Positions 9,372 to 20,477 of a stretch of DNA of 64,000 nt are shown in pieces. The number at the start of each line of letters is the position of its first letter. The stretch's first letter is position 1. The position numbers were made by a program, and so were the translations under genes. Under the pieces are notes generated by a model. The model did not search any database. It saw nothing but the letters and a program-made list of their open reading frames with translations, and was not told the DNA's origin. The stretch is from Macquaria australasica (lineage: Eukaryota; Chordata; Actinopteri; Centrarchiformes; Percichthyidae): contig SEMN01000088.1 of the NCBI GenBank assembly GCA_005408345.1, forward strand, positions 434,001 to 498,000, written 5' to 3'.

Positions 9372-11869
9372 ATCATCTTACTTTTTGGACGGAATTTAAC
9401 ATAATTTTAAGTTTGCAATAGAATATTAAGAGAAAGCTGCATTTTATAGCTACATGCATTACTAGAATAATTACATAAGTTAAGAGACACAAAATAATTG
9501 TACTTAATATATTTTATTCCATCACCATAGCAACATATCGTCATGCATGTTTCGTTTAGCCATCCTGCCATTCTGTTGGAGTGTTTGTTTGTTTTTCCCA
9601 TGCCGTCCAGAAGGTGTTGTCCATCTACCGTCTGCCTATTTCCATATCAATGCAGCATAAATGGTACGTATATGTGTCTGTGTCTCTGTGTATGGGCACA
9701 GAGACACCTTTATGTATTTTCTCTTCCCCTGAAAGCACTTCTTGGCTTTATACTGTATGTCCTTGGTGGTATGGTTCACATTAAATGTGCAATTCCCTTT
9801 TGTGAACACAATAACCTTGCATCTATAACAACGCAGAATCCTTTATTTATGCAGCAATTGAGCAGCTCCTCTCTATGTTGGTTTAAACACATATAATGAA
9901 GATGATCATCTCAGAGGGCAATACCAAGAATGCAAGTCTGCTCTTTTTTACTGCCACCGTAGTAATAAAGCTGCTATGAGCACTTCCCCACCATGAAATT
10001 TTTATACTTCTATGCCATAACTGCCAGCTAACTGTGCACCGCAAAATTAAGTGGAATTAGACACAATCAAATTTGCACAGCTGGCAGTGGGGACAGTAGA
10101 ATGGGATTGTCATATTGTTGGCATGGAGAAATGGTGCAAAAAATGAAAGCAGCTTGTTCTTTTTTGTTTTTAAGTGGGATCACACTTGGCAGAACAATAG
10201 TGACAGTTAGTGCTCAGTTCAGGCTTCTGCTGTGTTTTCAGGTTGGTTTGCTTAGCCTTAATACCCAATTTTAAGGATAAGGCTGGTGATATTCTACATG
10301 TTTGTCATTGTAAATACAGATCCTGTCTTCTGAAAGTTAAGTTTATTTATATACTCCTAATTAGCAACATGTCAAAATGAAAAAAAAAAGATGTATTAAA
10401 GCCACCAAACTACATAAACAATAAAAGAAACCAAAAACAAATATATCATACCGTTTTGACTAATAATCTTCACAGTAATATGTAAAATGGAAACTTCTGA
10501 TCAGACTTATGCTTACAGTCGCCACTATCGGACAAACAGCGAGCCCATATGAGCCGCTGCCAAACAAGCAGCGACTAGCAGCCACTGTTGCTTCAAAGAC
10601 GCATATGCAGGAAACAGGTGTCAGCTTGTCAGCATGTTCCATACTGGATCCAGTTATATATTACTACTATCACTACAGAGCGGTGCTTCTTAATGATGTC
10701 TGTGGGTCTTGCAAAAGTCTCAAAGTCTGAAATTATTTTAAGTCAATGATGGCGTTTCTGTCTTAAAAGTCTAGAACATTGCGTGGTGTTGGATAAACTT
10801 CTTCTTGGAAGTTAAACCAGTCATTAAGACTATTTTCTGATTCTAATGTCAGCTTTTCTTTTTTCCCAACAATGAATCTGTCTTACTCTGCATTCTAATA
10901 AGTAGTAAAACTTCTTAAAATGTATTGAATAGAAGGTGATGAAAATTACAGGGCACTGCTCTTAATGCATCTTCAGTTCTTCAGTTTGGCTGGGACTCCA
11001 AACCACAAAGGCAGATGTCAAAATGAGCTGAAGGAACAAAGAGGAAAGATATGGCAGCGACTTGGCAAGAAATTGTGTCATTTGGGGAAAAATAGATTGC
11101 TATCATTGAACTGGGGGTTTACAAGCCTGAAAAAGCTATGAATGTGTGTCCTTGTCTTAAAGGTGATTTGGATCAGCTTCTGCATTTTTAGAGAAGGTAG
11201 GAAGGCTTGTAGTGATTGTTGATAGAAAGAGCTAGTGTTCTGTGACAAGCAAGGACAATGAGAAGTATCCTTGTATCACAAGTCTGCATGTAAATGGCAA
11301 GAGCTGTTATCCTTAAATTGAGAAGACCAAATATGCATAATGTAGCGTATTGTCAGTGAGGCATATTCATTAGGCGACACAGCACAGCAACAATAGATGA
11401 ACAACTCGAATTCAACATTAGCACATTGGCAAACAATGGGCTTGTTGAGAAAAGGTAATGGAGCCAGCAAAATTGCATAAAGGATGGAGATAAAGTGGAA
11501 CTGCAGTTAAAATGCAAAAGCTTCAGAGCCACCAATGACAGAGAAGACATCCGGTAGCGCAGGAAGGAGTGGGAACAAGAATTATAGAAATGATAACACT
11601 TTGAACGCTATTCCGATGTGTCTATTCAGCTGCAGTGGCAGAAAAAAACAAATATCTGTTCTGTAGAAAAAAGAAAAAAAAAGCTTTAATCTTAAAGCTG
11701 CATTAATTGATTTTAGTTTGGGCCACTTGGGGCAGCAGAACAAGTTGAAACACTGACATATATTCACTTTATGAGGTTGTTATGGAGAATGTGTTGGCAA
11801 ACAATTGCTAATTATAGGCTACATCCATCAGACAAGTAGCAACATTGGCGTGCATTTGGAATAATGTTT
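9372..11869. other. noncoding stretch with one perfect hairpin
   Basis: No gene or complete repeat seen. A perfect 11-bp hairpin (GTGTCTCTGTG, 6-nt loop, CACAGAGACAC) lies at 9680-9707. The segment 10330-10450 is A-rich and might be the decayed antisense tail of a retroelement. Frames at 9543-9896 and 10509-10730 have no gene-like features. Confidence 0.5.
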
Positions 11870-12135
11870 CTGCCTACCTGACAAATGTATGTCCAATACT
11901 CACTCTCCTTTTAGCTCTGTTTTGGACTCCATCAACTCCTTTAGCTGCTAAATGCTCCACTACATTCACCTAGCTAGTCGCTAACTTTGTCTGCCCGCCA
12001 TACGAGGCTGGGCTTTTAGTGCACAGTGGTTTTATCAGAGCTTTTTTGCTTAAAATATACCTTCTGCTGCTGGAAACGAGGTTGTTGGACATGGAGATTG
12101 TGGCCCAGAAAACCAAAACAATGATCTAAAATAGG
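11870..12135 (-). mobile_element. dispersed repeat, minus-orientation copy (pair with 41575-41850)
   Basis: The reverse complement aligns with 41575-41850: both contain ATTGTTTT(C/G)(A/G)TTTTCTGG near the start, then ACATAGTGGAGC/TGTAGTGGAGC, TTTAGCAGCTAAAG, and CCAAAA(A)CAGAGCTAA with AGGAGAGTG. Order and spacing are kept, so both are copies of one family, well diverged. It has no coding frame. From recall, similar sequence is frequent in teleosts, but I cannot name the family. Confidence 0.75.
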
Positions 12136-12360
12136 CTAAATGTTCTGTAGAGCATGTACAATACCTTAACTCTGTAATTTATAAATCTCAAATGAACATC
12201 CAGCATGTCCAGTGGCCAAATCGGCACACAAACCTAACATAACATTTCTTGCAACAGAGAAGCCACTCATCATCATTAACAAAAAAAGTGACATTGTCTG
12301 CCAATAATGAGGAAAAAAAACCCAAACAACTATGGTTCAGTTAATGTTTAAAATTTGTAC

Positions 12361-12610
12361 TTAAAAGAGTACTCCAGCAATTTCATATTGCACTTCCATG
12401 AAGTTCAGGAGCGTGCGAGAGACAGACCCCAAAACAAAGCAGCAGAGGCAAAGATACCCTGACCCTTGTTTCAAGTCAAACTTCAAATACATCAACGTAC
12501 TCTGACAATTCCACAATGCAAGTCCTCAGTTTGTAACTCAGGCTTTCTGCTATTACTTCAATAATCTCAGCTTCTGCTTGGAGACAACACATTTTATGTC
12601 ACTTGAATAA
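12361..12610 (+). mobile_element. possible dispersed repeat (recall only)
   Basis: The segment beginning TTAAAAGAGTACTCCAGC and running through GACAGACCCCAAAACAAAG to GGAGACAACACATTTTATG resembles a repeat I recall from several fish genomes. There is no second copy in this window, so the sequence alone does not prove it. It lies about 220 bp after another repeat and might belong to the same larger insertion. Confidence 0.4.
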
Positions 12611-13930
12611 TTTTTTCAAAAAAGTAGTATTCCACTTATAAACTAATAAATTGACCTTGACGTGTAAAATTGTTGCATTCTCAAGTAAAGCTAAGGGTGT
12701 CTGCTCAAGTCACTAATTAAAAAACTAAATTTTAAACCTTCAGATGAAACTTCATCATAAACTTAGTACAACACCTGTAAACTCCCATGTCTTCATCTGT
12801 GGTTTTGTTTTCTGTGGCAGTGTCTGCTGTGATTCTGTGCCAGAATAATCTAAAAAAAAAAATCCATCTCTTCAATATTTCTGGACTGATTTTACCAGCT
12901 GTCTACTTGTAATTTGTACATGATTTTGCTGAGTGCTACAGATCTCCGAGAACTAAACTATCATCGATACACAATGCAAACAAAAATATAAAACCGACGC
13001 CTGGAAAGTACAATGCAGAAACACCACAGCAATGAAAGCTTTATGAGAAATGGATGTAATATAAAAGAAAATTCTTCCAGATTATGCAAACGATACCTCA
13101 TTCAAAGCCAATACAAGTATTCCATTACAGAAAAAGAAAACAAAGTGGATTTTCATGACAATAAAAAGGGATGTATGCAATAAGGCCTGGCTGTTAAATC
13201 CACCTACTATTCCATTCCTGCCATTTTGTCCAGGACTCATGCTGAAGCGGTCACTCATGCATGTCTGCCCTAACACATCATTGCAGATCAAAGCATGGCT
13301 GGGTTATGTAAAGCTGAAGGGGCTAATAGAGTGACCACATCCAATACAAAATGTATTACTGTGCATTTGCTTCTGACAGGGATTGATGGGATACATTACC
13401 CAACGAAATCGGGGGTTTCTGCTACACAGGCGTAGTTACTCCAATACAGCCCCTGTGCTGGAGACTTTTCTTGTGCTTTTTGAGCAGAAAGGATGACTAG
13501 ATTTGAGCAGTTGGGAAGCTTTAATATGCACGAAAAATTGTTCGTCATTATTTGTGGAACTCAAACCATGTTTTTGGAAACATACATTTACCTGTGTTGA
13601 GACTGTAAACCTGTAAATCCTAATCCATTTTCAAGATGGAATCTGTATGATAAACTGAGTTTTTACATTAACTTGATCATCAGACTGAATTGCCATTTTG
13701 CTTTTACTTCATTGTTCATTATCTCGCCCCATCATACCCATCAGTAGTGACTGTCATCCTGTCCTGTTCATTTTCAGCTGACATGGATGTTGTGGTAGTG
13801 GTTGCTAGGAACAGTTAACGTTTGTCTTGCCTATCAAGAACTATGCTGATTTAAGATCTGTTATTTCTGCAAGTCGACTAATAACACCCTTTGTCACCAT
13901 CTTTCTGTCACTATTTTTTTATGGATGTAG
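12611..13930. other. noncoding stretch, nothing recognised
   Basis: AT-rich. Only a short minus-strand frame (13082-13291) without gene-like features. Confidence 0.5.
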
Positions 13931-13935
13931 CTATG

Positions 13936-13949
13936 TAGCTAGCTAGCTA
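13936..13949. repeat. TAGC tandem palindrome
   Basis: TAGCTAGCTAGCTA is a perfect 14-bp palindrome set in a wider ATGTAGC-type repeat (13926-13954). Confidence 0.8.
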
Positions 13950-13959
13950 TGTAGGAATA

Positions 13960-14200
13960 TTATGTCCCCATTCTGAATCACGCCTACAAAGCTCTGATTT
14001 GTGGATTGTTTCTCCAAGAAACGGCCACCAATGATCACAACACCAGACCTATTTCAGTCACTGAACAAACCGGAGATGTGGGCAACAATTCAGAGGTCTG
14101 GAACCAGGGTATCATTACACACCATGACTATAAAGTAGAGGATGATGGAAAGATCCAACATCATACCCCTCATTTGATGAGGCTTTTACCTGTATGTGTT
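13960..14200 (+). mobile_element. possible dispersed repeat with open frame (recall only)
   Basis: Phrases such as TTCTCCAAGAAACGG, AACAAACCGGAGATGTGGGC and GGATGATGGAAAG resemble a repeat I recall from fish genomes. The 66-codon frame at 14006-14206 (MFLQETATNDHNTRPISVTE...) sits in it and is probably chance. With no second copy here, the family call is weak. Confidence 0.4.
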
Positions 14201-14942
14201 TTTTAAGCTTGCATCCAACTTTCTCTCTGTCCATTTTCCCTCACATTTACTTCTCCCGTGCATAGATGTTTTTTTTTTTCCTATCTCTATGTCAGGCAGG
14301 TAAAGGGGGCGTCACTACAGCTCAGACAGGTATCAGAGTTGAGACTGGCATTTTGGACAAGGAGCAGAGGACATTATGACATTACCTAACATTTTATAAC
14401 ATGCTGTCAGAGGAGAAAGTGTACTTGTATGAGTCCACTGCTGAGGGACTGCGACAAAGAGTGGCAGTTGTGATGATAAAAACTGAGCCGAGGGGAGTCA
14501 TAGAGTGAAGAGTATTTGTGACCCAGTTGCCCACTGACGCCAGCAGGGACTGAGTCACTATGTGGCAATTACTCTCCACTATGTGGAGTATTACTTTCAC
14601 CTTGGACCATGTTGGCGAGTGTTGGAAGTTTGTTGCTGATGCCACTATAGAGGAGTGCTGGTGTGTGTGACAGCAGTGTCATTGATACTGCCCTGAGTTG
14701 TTAACCGACAGATATAGCAATTACCAATAGGAACATACAGTAGTATAGACCATAAAGCACGCCACATCTCTTTCGTGCAGCAGTGTGGATTTACTTTGCC
14801 TAGGTGGGCAAATCCACTGATCGTGGCGATGAAACAAATTGATTTTGGTCCAAAAGTGTACTGTGAATGCTGGTGTGACTGAGCCCTTAGACAGCACTTT
14901 TCCACCACCATCATAAAAACACTAACTGAGGGAATATCTTTT
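14201..14942. other. noncoding stretch; may hold decayed transposon sequence
   Basis: It lies upstream of a Tc1-like transposase remnant and could contain the rest of that element, but I could not find a catalytic DDE region or terminal repeat. Minus-strand frames at 14394-14645 and 14645-14914 have no recognisable domains. Confidence 0.4.
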
Positions 14943-15055
14943 TGGAAGAATGATGTTCCATCCCTCCCAGTAGAGTTCTAGCTCTTGTAGAATCTATTCC
15001 AAGGAGTGCTGAAGCTGTTCTGGAAGATTGTAGTGGCCCAACACCTTTTTACTAA
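14943..15055 (+). pseudogene. Tc1/mariner-like transposase, C-terminal remnant
   Basis: One frame from 14943 reads WKNDVPSLPVEF and then stops at TAG (14979). A second frame continues with LALVESIPRSAEAVLEDC followed by SGPTPFY and a TAA stop (15053-15055). This matches the end of Tc1-like transposases of fish as I know it: a tryptophan-containing 'W..VP' segment, then '(M)PRR.EAV...RGG.T.Y' at the C-terminus. A frameshift and an in-frame stop separate the two parts, and the catalytic DDE part is missing, so it is dead. No terminal inverted repeat was found nearby. The family call is from motif recall and is fairly good. Confidence 0.65.
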
Positions 15056-15984
15056 GACATTTTATGTTGTTTTGCTACCCATCTGAAACCTATAACTAAT
15101 TTCATGTATGACTAGAAATATATCATTATTTGAGTGTGTGATGGCTAAAAGCTGCTGGTGTAGCTGTTGGTGGAAGCCAGTTAGCAGAGCTAATACACTG
15201 ATGTTAATTGTTTTTCCTGTCCCTTACTAATTGCACTAAACCTGGCTGTTATTTAATAGCTGTGTAATGTAATGGTTCACGCGGTGGCTGATGTTTTTGG
15301 CGGGTATTCAGAAATGTTTGCTTTCAGTAGCACATGATAGGGAGCTCATGCTAACAGCCAGCTAAACACACCCACTCCCTGAAGCTGAGGCTGACTGTTT
15401 TCATGCCTCATCTGATTCTACCCTACCTCCCATTGGGCTTGTCAAACCTAATGGGATGTGTTGAATGCTAGAAAATAACTGTGATGGTGCCTTTGTTAAA
15501 ATTATGAGGTGTTGAGATTTTTTAGCAAATACAGCAGCAGATACACATTTTTCTTATATAATTTGAACAGCACAGCTTTTTAGAAAGTTTGATTGATGAA
15601 ATTTTTTTTCCAAAAACCCTTTCTGTGAAAAGTGTTTTTTCGTCAAGGTTACCAGGATGCTATGCATTGTGTCGCTGTTTAAAACCAGAGTAGGAGTGCA
15701 ATTGTCAAACCATCTCTTAGAGCCTTGACTCAAAAGCCAATGATGGGCTAATCACTGTCTGAGCTGGCCTTGGATTTAGACCAGTTGCTTCAAGGTCCAA
15801 CACCACAGCTTTGGCTGACACATTTTATCTAAAGTTGAACTGAGTCAAGAAATAATCTTGATTGGACTCTTAAAAAGCTTTATTAATTCCATGCTATCTA
15901 GTGAGGTTGTTAGCTTTTATGAGCTGCTGTCAAATTAAAGTCTACGCTTTTCGATTGGAGTTTGTCACACTTACTAAACTATGA
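15056..15984. other. noncoding stretch, nothing recognised
   Basis: Follows the transposase remnant; its first 60 bp may be that element's 3' untranslated part. Nothing else identified. Confidence 0.5.
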
Positions 15985-16200
15985 TCTCAACTAAATGGAA
16001 AGCAGGCAAGGCAGGCGAGCACTAAATCATGTTGACAATTGCTAATGAATATTCCAGGTGCCAGAAAGGCAGACTGTGGAGCTCTGCTGCCTCCTAGATA
16101 ATGTGAAACGAGACCCCAGGTAGAAGATTTATACCAGACATCACAAGCAGCTGTGTACTTTCCTCTATATTCCACTGCACACGAGAACTACTTTGAGTTT
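15985..16200. other. candidate conserved noncoding block (unproven)
   Basis: Compact, higher-complexity sequence with an ATTGCTAATGAATATTCC cluster of AT-rich homeodomain-type cores between GC-richer flanks. No repeat recognised. Composition-based guess. Confidence 0.25.
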
Positions 16201-16861
16201 ATCAAAAGCGCCAACTTTTTTCCCTTGAAAAATAAGTGATGCCTCTGGTGGTTCACAGACAAAAGCATTGTCACGGCATCTGGATTACACCATTTCACAG
16301 TGGGTTTTACTTTTTTTTTGAGGAAGAAAGGAGAGAAAGGGAGAGAAAGCAGGAGTATAAATACAAAGAACATTGCGGCACTGTAAAGAATCTTGCTGAT
16401 GCCTTCTTTTCCGGATTGCTCAGCAGCTTCCTCAGTTTGCAGCGTGGGACTAGAGGGAGTAACGAGGAGAGTGGACTCCCTCATGATCAATTACTCGACT
16501 TGTCAAACTCGCAACACCACCAACTTCTTGCCAGTGACCTTTCACCCTGGAACATCAGCTCTCACCCTCATTTTTGTTCTGCCAGCAGTGTTCCTGCGAA
16601 CTGCTGTTGCACACATTTGGACCACCAAATACCCATTTATCTTAAAATAAAATAAAATGATAGTACCCCTGCCCCCCTAATAATTTGTAGCGTAACATTA
16701 TCAAAAGACTTAATCTCATTTCAAAGAACTGCTGTCTTGTTGGCAAACCTCTCAGCCAGTAGGCAAAAGAAAACTATCTTACTTTGTATACTTTTCTTAA
16801 ACCACGTGACCCTACAGGTAGCTTTCATTTTAATACTTACCTTTCCAACATTTTTATAGTG
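16201..16861. other. noncoding stretch with purine tract and long chance frames
   Basis: A purine-rich tract lies at about 16318-16355. Two overlapping plus-strand frames (16236-16655 and 16393-16650) are open together, which argues for low stop density rather than coding. The second includes N-glycosylation-like sites and a hydrophobic run, but no family is recognised. Confidence 0.4.
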
Positions 16862-17230
16862 GGTAAAATAAAGTAAGTAAAATTTTATTTACAGCACCTT
16901 TCAAAACCTAGGTTACAAAGTGCTTTCCAAAGGATAAAAACATTACAACAGGCGACACAATGAATAAAACGGAAGCATCACAAATCAAAATACTGTACAT
17001 GACTCAAGCACAAAAACACTTGGATAAAAAAGATAAGTCTTCAGCTGTGACTTAAAACACCCAAGATAGTTTGCTGACGTGTAATCCTACAGTTGCTTAT
17101 AGGAATCTCAGTTCTTTAAGAGCTAAGAATCATCGCATGTTTTAAACGACAAGGAAAGCAGAAATGAGTTATTAAAGAGAGGTAAAATCCAGATAAGGAC
17201 CATACATATTGTGCTGTATGAGAATGTCTA
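16862..17230 (-). mobile_element. LINE-type 3' end, antisense
   Basis: On the minus strand the element ends with the hallmark AAAGTGCTTTCC... region reversed: on the plus strand, AATTTTATTTACAGCACC then TTTCAAAACC and CAAAGTGCTTTCCAAAGGAT. This is the reverse of the 'AAGCACTTTG...GGTGCTATATAAATAAA' 3' tail shared by fish L2-type LINEs and their relatives; compare the plus-strand tail at 33980-34037. Sequence to about 17230 (GATAAGTCTTCAGCTGTGAC, TTCTTTAAGAGCTAAG) continues the recalled family. No open frame survives. Confidence 0.6.
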
Positions 17231-18349
17231 GATGATATGGTTTGGTTTTAGATCTGTTCAAAACCGCTAAAATTATTGCATGCTAGTGTTTATAGGAAAA
17301 TTCAGTTTTTTAACTTGGGTTGTACAGTACTGATTGCAGACTGGAAAGTCAGGAACATGGATCAACCAAGGCACTAGAGAAGTGATTTTGTCGTTGAAAA
17401 GACAGGGTTATAACTCATGTTGTTTGCCCTAATAGACGGCATCATAATCCTGTGTTTAGACTTCCTCTCTTTGAAATGTCTGCAGGTGATTACATTGTGA
17501 ACATAACCTTTATAATTAATGGCTCAGTGTATAAAAATAGGTCCCATGTTGGAAAAAGAATAGAATTTTCCTTTAAACAAAACTCTGCAGTTATGCTGTC
17601 TCTGTCTCACTGAGTATTACAAATATTAAAAAATTAGGTCTGACAGAATGAATCAGTCAAAATGTTTGCCCAATGTTTGCATTCAGGTTTTCTGCAGGCT
17701 CTTCTGAGCGCATTGGTTTGGTCTTTTAATAAAAATCACATTTATTGTCCTTGTCTTCAAAACACCCCCTCAGACAATCGCTTAATCATACCTCAACCTT
17801 TAATCATCATCATTCTTGTTAACTAAAACTATCACTGAAACCCCTTTTTCAGGCTGCCTTAATTATTGCTGTTCTGTAGCATTGTCCAGGACTAACTCTA
17901 TGTGGCAGGGCTCAACAAAGATGGATGAGTTCATTTATCAGGCCTCATGTTTTGCTAACACTGTGTGGCCAAGTGCCCAGCAGCCCACGTAGAGTCTCCA
18001 GGTCAGTTTAACCTTGAGCACAGGGGGTGTAGCAGTACTGTAAGCAGCTGTAACCCTGCCAAGAGGCAGGGGCACCTTTCACTGGCTGCACTACAATAAG
18101 CAGTCGCTGTCAGTGACATCCAATTGTTTTTAAATGGAAATGCCCTTAGCCAGAAGGCTACAGTTAAGTTCTCTTTGCTCCAGTGGCAGCTAAATAATAT
18201 TTATACTATAGCTATCATGGCACAGTTTTCACTTATGTTGTGCTTCTAAAGCTAGATTAGTGTTCTTAATTTTAACCCACGTATCTGTAGGCTACATCAA
18301 ATGAGGCTTCTTGTTCTTGTTGTCCTGCTAGCAGCAGGGCCGAAGGGTG
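17231..18349. other. noncoding stretch, nothing recognised
   Basis: No gene, repeat end or RNA gene seen. The part at 17880-18130 is GC-richer but has no gene-like frame. Confidence 0.5.
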
Positions 18350-18640
18350 ACGGTGTTGGTTCGTCTGTGGTTTGTTCGCCCATCCATCATTTTGATGTGG
18401 AGCAAGATTTTTTGACATCTGGGGGCCAGTTTTCAGTCACTCTGATTTGCTATGGCTATTTATAGTTCCGAGAAAATGTTGACCCCCTGACCTTTCTCAG
18501 GGCAAAGTATCACCTTTGGCATACAGGATATCTCACAATGTATGAGATTTTCATGAAACATGCTGAGCACATTCATGATCACAGGGGGGTATACCCATTT
18601 GACTGTAATGGCCCCATGGTCTTACCTCTGATGCCACCCT
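18350..18640 (-). mobile_element. diverged copy of the 53559-54007 repeat family (tentative)
   Basis: The order of phrases (GACCCCCTGACCTTTC, GGATATCTCACAA, ATTTTCATGAAACATGC, CATTCATGATCAC, then CCTCTGATGCCACC) follows the reverse orientation of a common fish repeat with internal units 'GGTGATCCCCTGAC / GCGCCACCAT / GAGATATTTC / CATGGCAATC / CATTCATG'. Copies of that family occur at 39341-39475 and 53559-54007. Divergence is high. Confidence 0.4.
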
Positions 18641-18913
18641 TAGGACAAACTTAGCACTTTTAGACCTACTACTAAGATTGTGTAGAGACAGAAAATTATC
18701 TTTAACAAGGCATTAACTATTAAGTTAGTAGCAGTATGGCAAGAGGAATAAATCAAAGGCTGCTTTAGTTCCTGCCCCTAAGTTTGGCACCAAAACAAGA
18801 CCTACTCATCACACAGCGCTGCGACTTATAGCCCACAGGCATGGTTGTGACATTTCTCAGTTTTAAGATACAGAGAGAAAAATGCTAATGAAGTGGCTAG
18901 ATGGAAATGTCAG

Positions 18914-18932
18914 TTTTTTTTTTTTTTTTTTT
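18914..18932. repeat. (T)19 homopolymer
   Basis: Nineteen T residues preceding AGG. Together with TAG it superficially resembles a splice acceptor. Confidence 0.95.
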
Positions 18933-19040
18933 AGGAAATTCCTCTGTTTTGCAGTGTGTGCTTATGTGTGCCTTCGTGTCATGTTGGAGAGGCAGAAAAG
19001 TGACTACAGGCTGACTTTTGACTTTTTTTTCTACCCCCAG

Positions 19041-19096
19041 GGGCCGCGGCAGAAACACAGCCACAACAATGGCTGACTCTTTCTGCCTGGAAAGAG
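19041..19096 (+). other. weak candidate exon with ATG (speculative)
   Basis: A T8 tract and CTACCCCCAG make a good acceptor ending at 19040. The following 56 bp (GGGCCGCGGCAGAAACAC...) contain an ATG in strong context (ACAATGG, 19069-19071) opening MADSFCLER. The possible donor GAG|GTGGGG after 19096 is weak. Without the donor, the frame runs to 19308. This could be an alternative 5' exon of the host gene or chance. No homology is recognised. Confidence 0.15.
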
Positions 19097-19236
19097 GTGG
19101 GGAGGTTGGGGGGGGGGTTTATCTTAGTCATGGTAATTGGTTTGCTGGTGTGGAAGTAGGATCATTCGAGAAAACCTCATTCAGTCTGACTCCCTCCCAT
19201 TTATCTGTCTGGAAGGCTGCAGGGAGAAAGAGGAGA

Positions 19237-19251
19237 GGGAGGGAGGGAGGG
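19237..19251 (+). other. G-quadruplex motif (GGGA)n
   Basis: Four GGG runs with single-A loops form a textbook strong intramolecular G4 motif. A G10 run (19108-19117) lies 120 bp upstream, so the segment 19097-19252 is G-rich on the plus strand. Confidence 0.8.
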
Positions 19252-19399
19252 AGTGAAGGAGTGCTGCTGCAGAGGCATTTTCATACAAAGGCTGGAGAAA
19301 GTGAGTGAGTGTCTGAAAGCTCAATCTGATGCCAGCCTGAAATGAAGGATACTTTTTTTGCATCCTGCCAAATAGCGCTTACTTCTTATCCCTACGCAT

Positions 19400-19690
19400 C
19401 CCCCTATGATGCCCAATGGGCCTGTTTGCATGCATGGGTAAAAGGGAAAGGTATGACTTCAGTGTGACAGGGCAGGAGTGCCGTTGTCGAATCATTTCTC
19501 ATTTTCAGATTAGATTAATGAAGGCGGAAATTGAAGCGCTCTTTTTGGCTCGGCATTGTCTTTAAGCGAAATGGCTGATTCCCAAAGTGCGGTAATGCAT
19601 ATTCTCAGCTTATCGGTACAGGTTTTATTAACTGGCGATGAGGCTGATTGAAAGACCTGTGTGAGAAGTCTGGGTTCAAAGACTTATATC
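19400..19690. other. candidate conserved noncoding block (unproven)
   Basis: Higher-complexity sequence with TTTGCATGCATGGG, GATTAGATTAATGAAGG and GGTAATGCATATTC, that is, POU/homeodomain-type words. No repeat recognised. Composition-based guess. Confidence 0.3.
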
Positions 19691-20002
19691 ACTTGGTGTT
19701 TAACACGCCTGTCCTATTGCACTGTTGCTGAGGCAGCAGTGACCAGCTGCACCTGTATCTCCCCACTCACACACCATCAGCCAGCTGTTTTTATGTGTCC
19801 CAAGTGGCAACCACCATGAGTGAGTACTGAAACCACTGCAGAGCCCCTGTAGCTGCAGTTTCCGATGTGGCCACTAGGTGCTGATTCCAAAATCTAGGTA
19901 TTCATTTGTATTTACAAAGTCCCGCCACAAGTTCTGGTATCAATAGATAACGGTTTCTAATGTGAGTCATTGTCAATGTTAGAACCGTTGTCCCTTTAAA
20001 TG

Positions 20003-20477
20003 ATAACTTGGCTTTTGTCTAATTTTTTGTAGTTTGGCCATTATTTCTATCACTTGTGATAACATTTCACTTGTCAAAGTAATTGCTGAGATCTGGGAAG
20101 ATGGTGATATCACTACAACAAATCAGACAGGTTGGAAACAAGCTGACACTTTAGCTAGATTATGAAAACTATTTTGGAGGTAAATGTTCCCTAATTGTAC
20201 AGGGAAAATGTACAAACTTGGTCAAAGTTGAACCAGGAAGTTGGTCTGTAAACTGTAATGGATGTTTACAATGGACGGTTTGGGTAAATTTGACCTTTCA
20301 CCTTCTTTCTCTCCTCCAAAGAAGTCTGGCTAACCTGGATCTGATCGTCTGTCTGTCTCTGTGTGTGTTTCTTATTTTTAGTGATGTTGCCATGTTCCCA
20401 GATCTCAGCAATTTACTTTGAGTGCAATCTTGGTATAACTGAAGGATAGCCAAACAAATAGACCCAAGTTGTAATAC
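20003..20477. mobile_element. foldback transposable element, full-length copy
   Basis: The left arm (20003-20116) and right arm (20380-20477) are inverted copies. The best anchor is CAAAGTAATTGCTGAG then ATCTGGGAAGATGG at 20075-20105, matched on the opposite strand by CAAAGTAAATTGCTGAG then ATCTGGGAACATGG at 20422-20392. The outer ends also pair (GATAACTTGG with TTACAACTTGGG inverted). The centre (20221-20287) is about 94% identical to 46089-46155. It has no coding frame. Long arms and copies at three sites make it a mobile foldback family. Confidence 0.8.

Noticed and set aside
16236..16655. 139-codon plus frame and an overlapping frame with N-glycosylation-like sites and a hydrophobic run
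   Set aside because: Two plus frames are open at once, codon use is not biased, and no receptor family motif follows the hydrophobic run.
18914..18940. T19 followed by TTAGG as a strong splice acceptor
   Set aside because: No exon-like sequence follows; homopolymer runs produce such pseudo-acceptors by chance.
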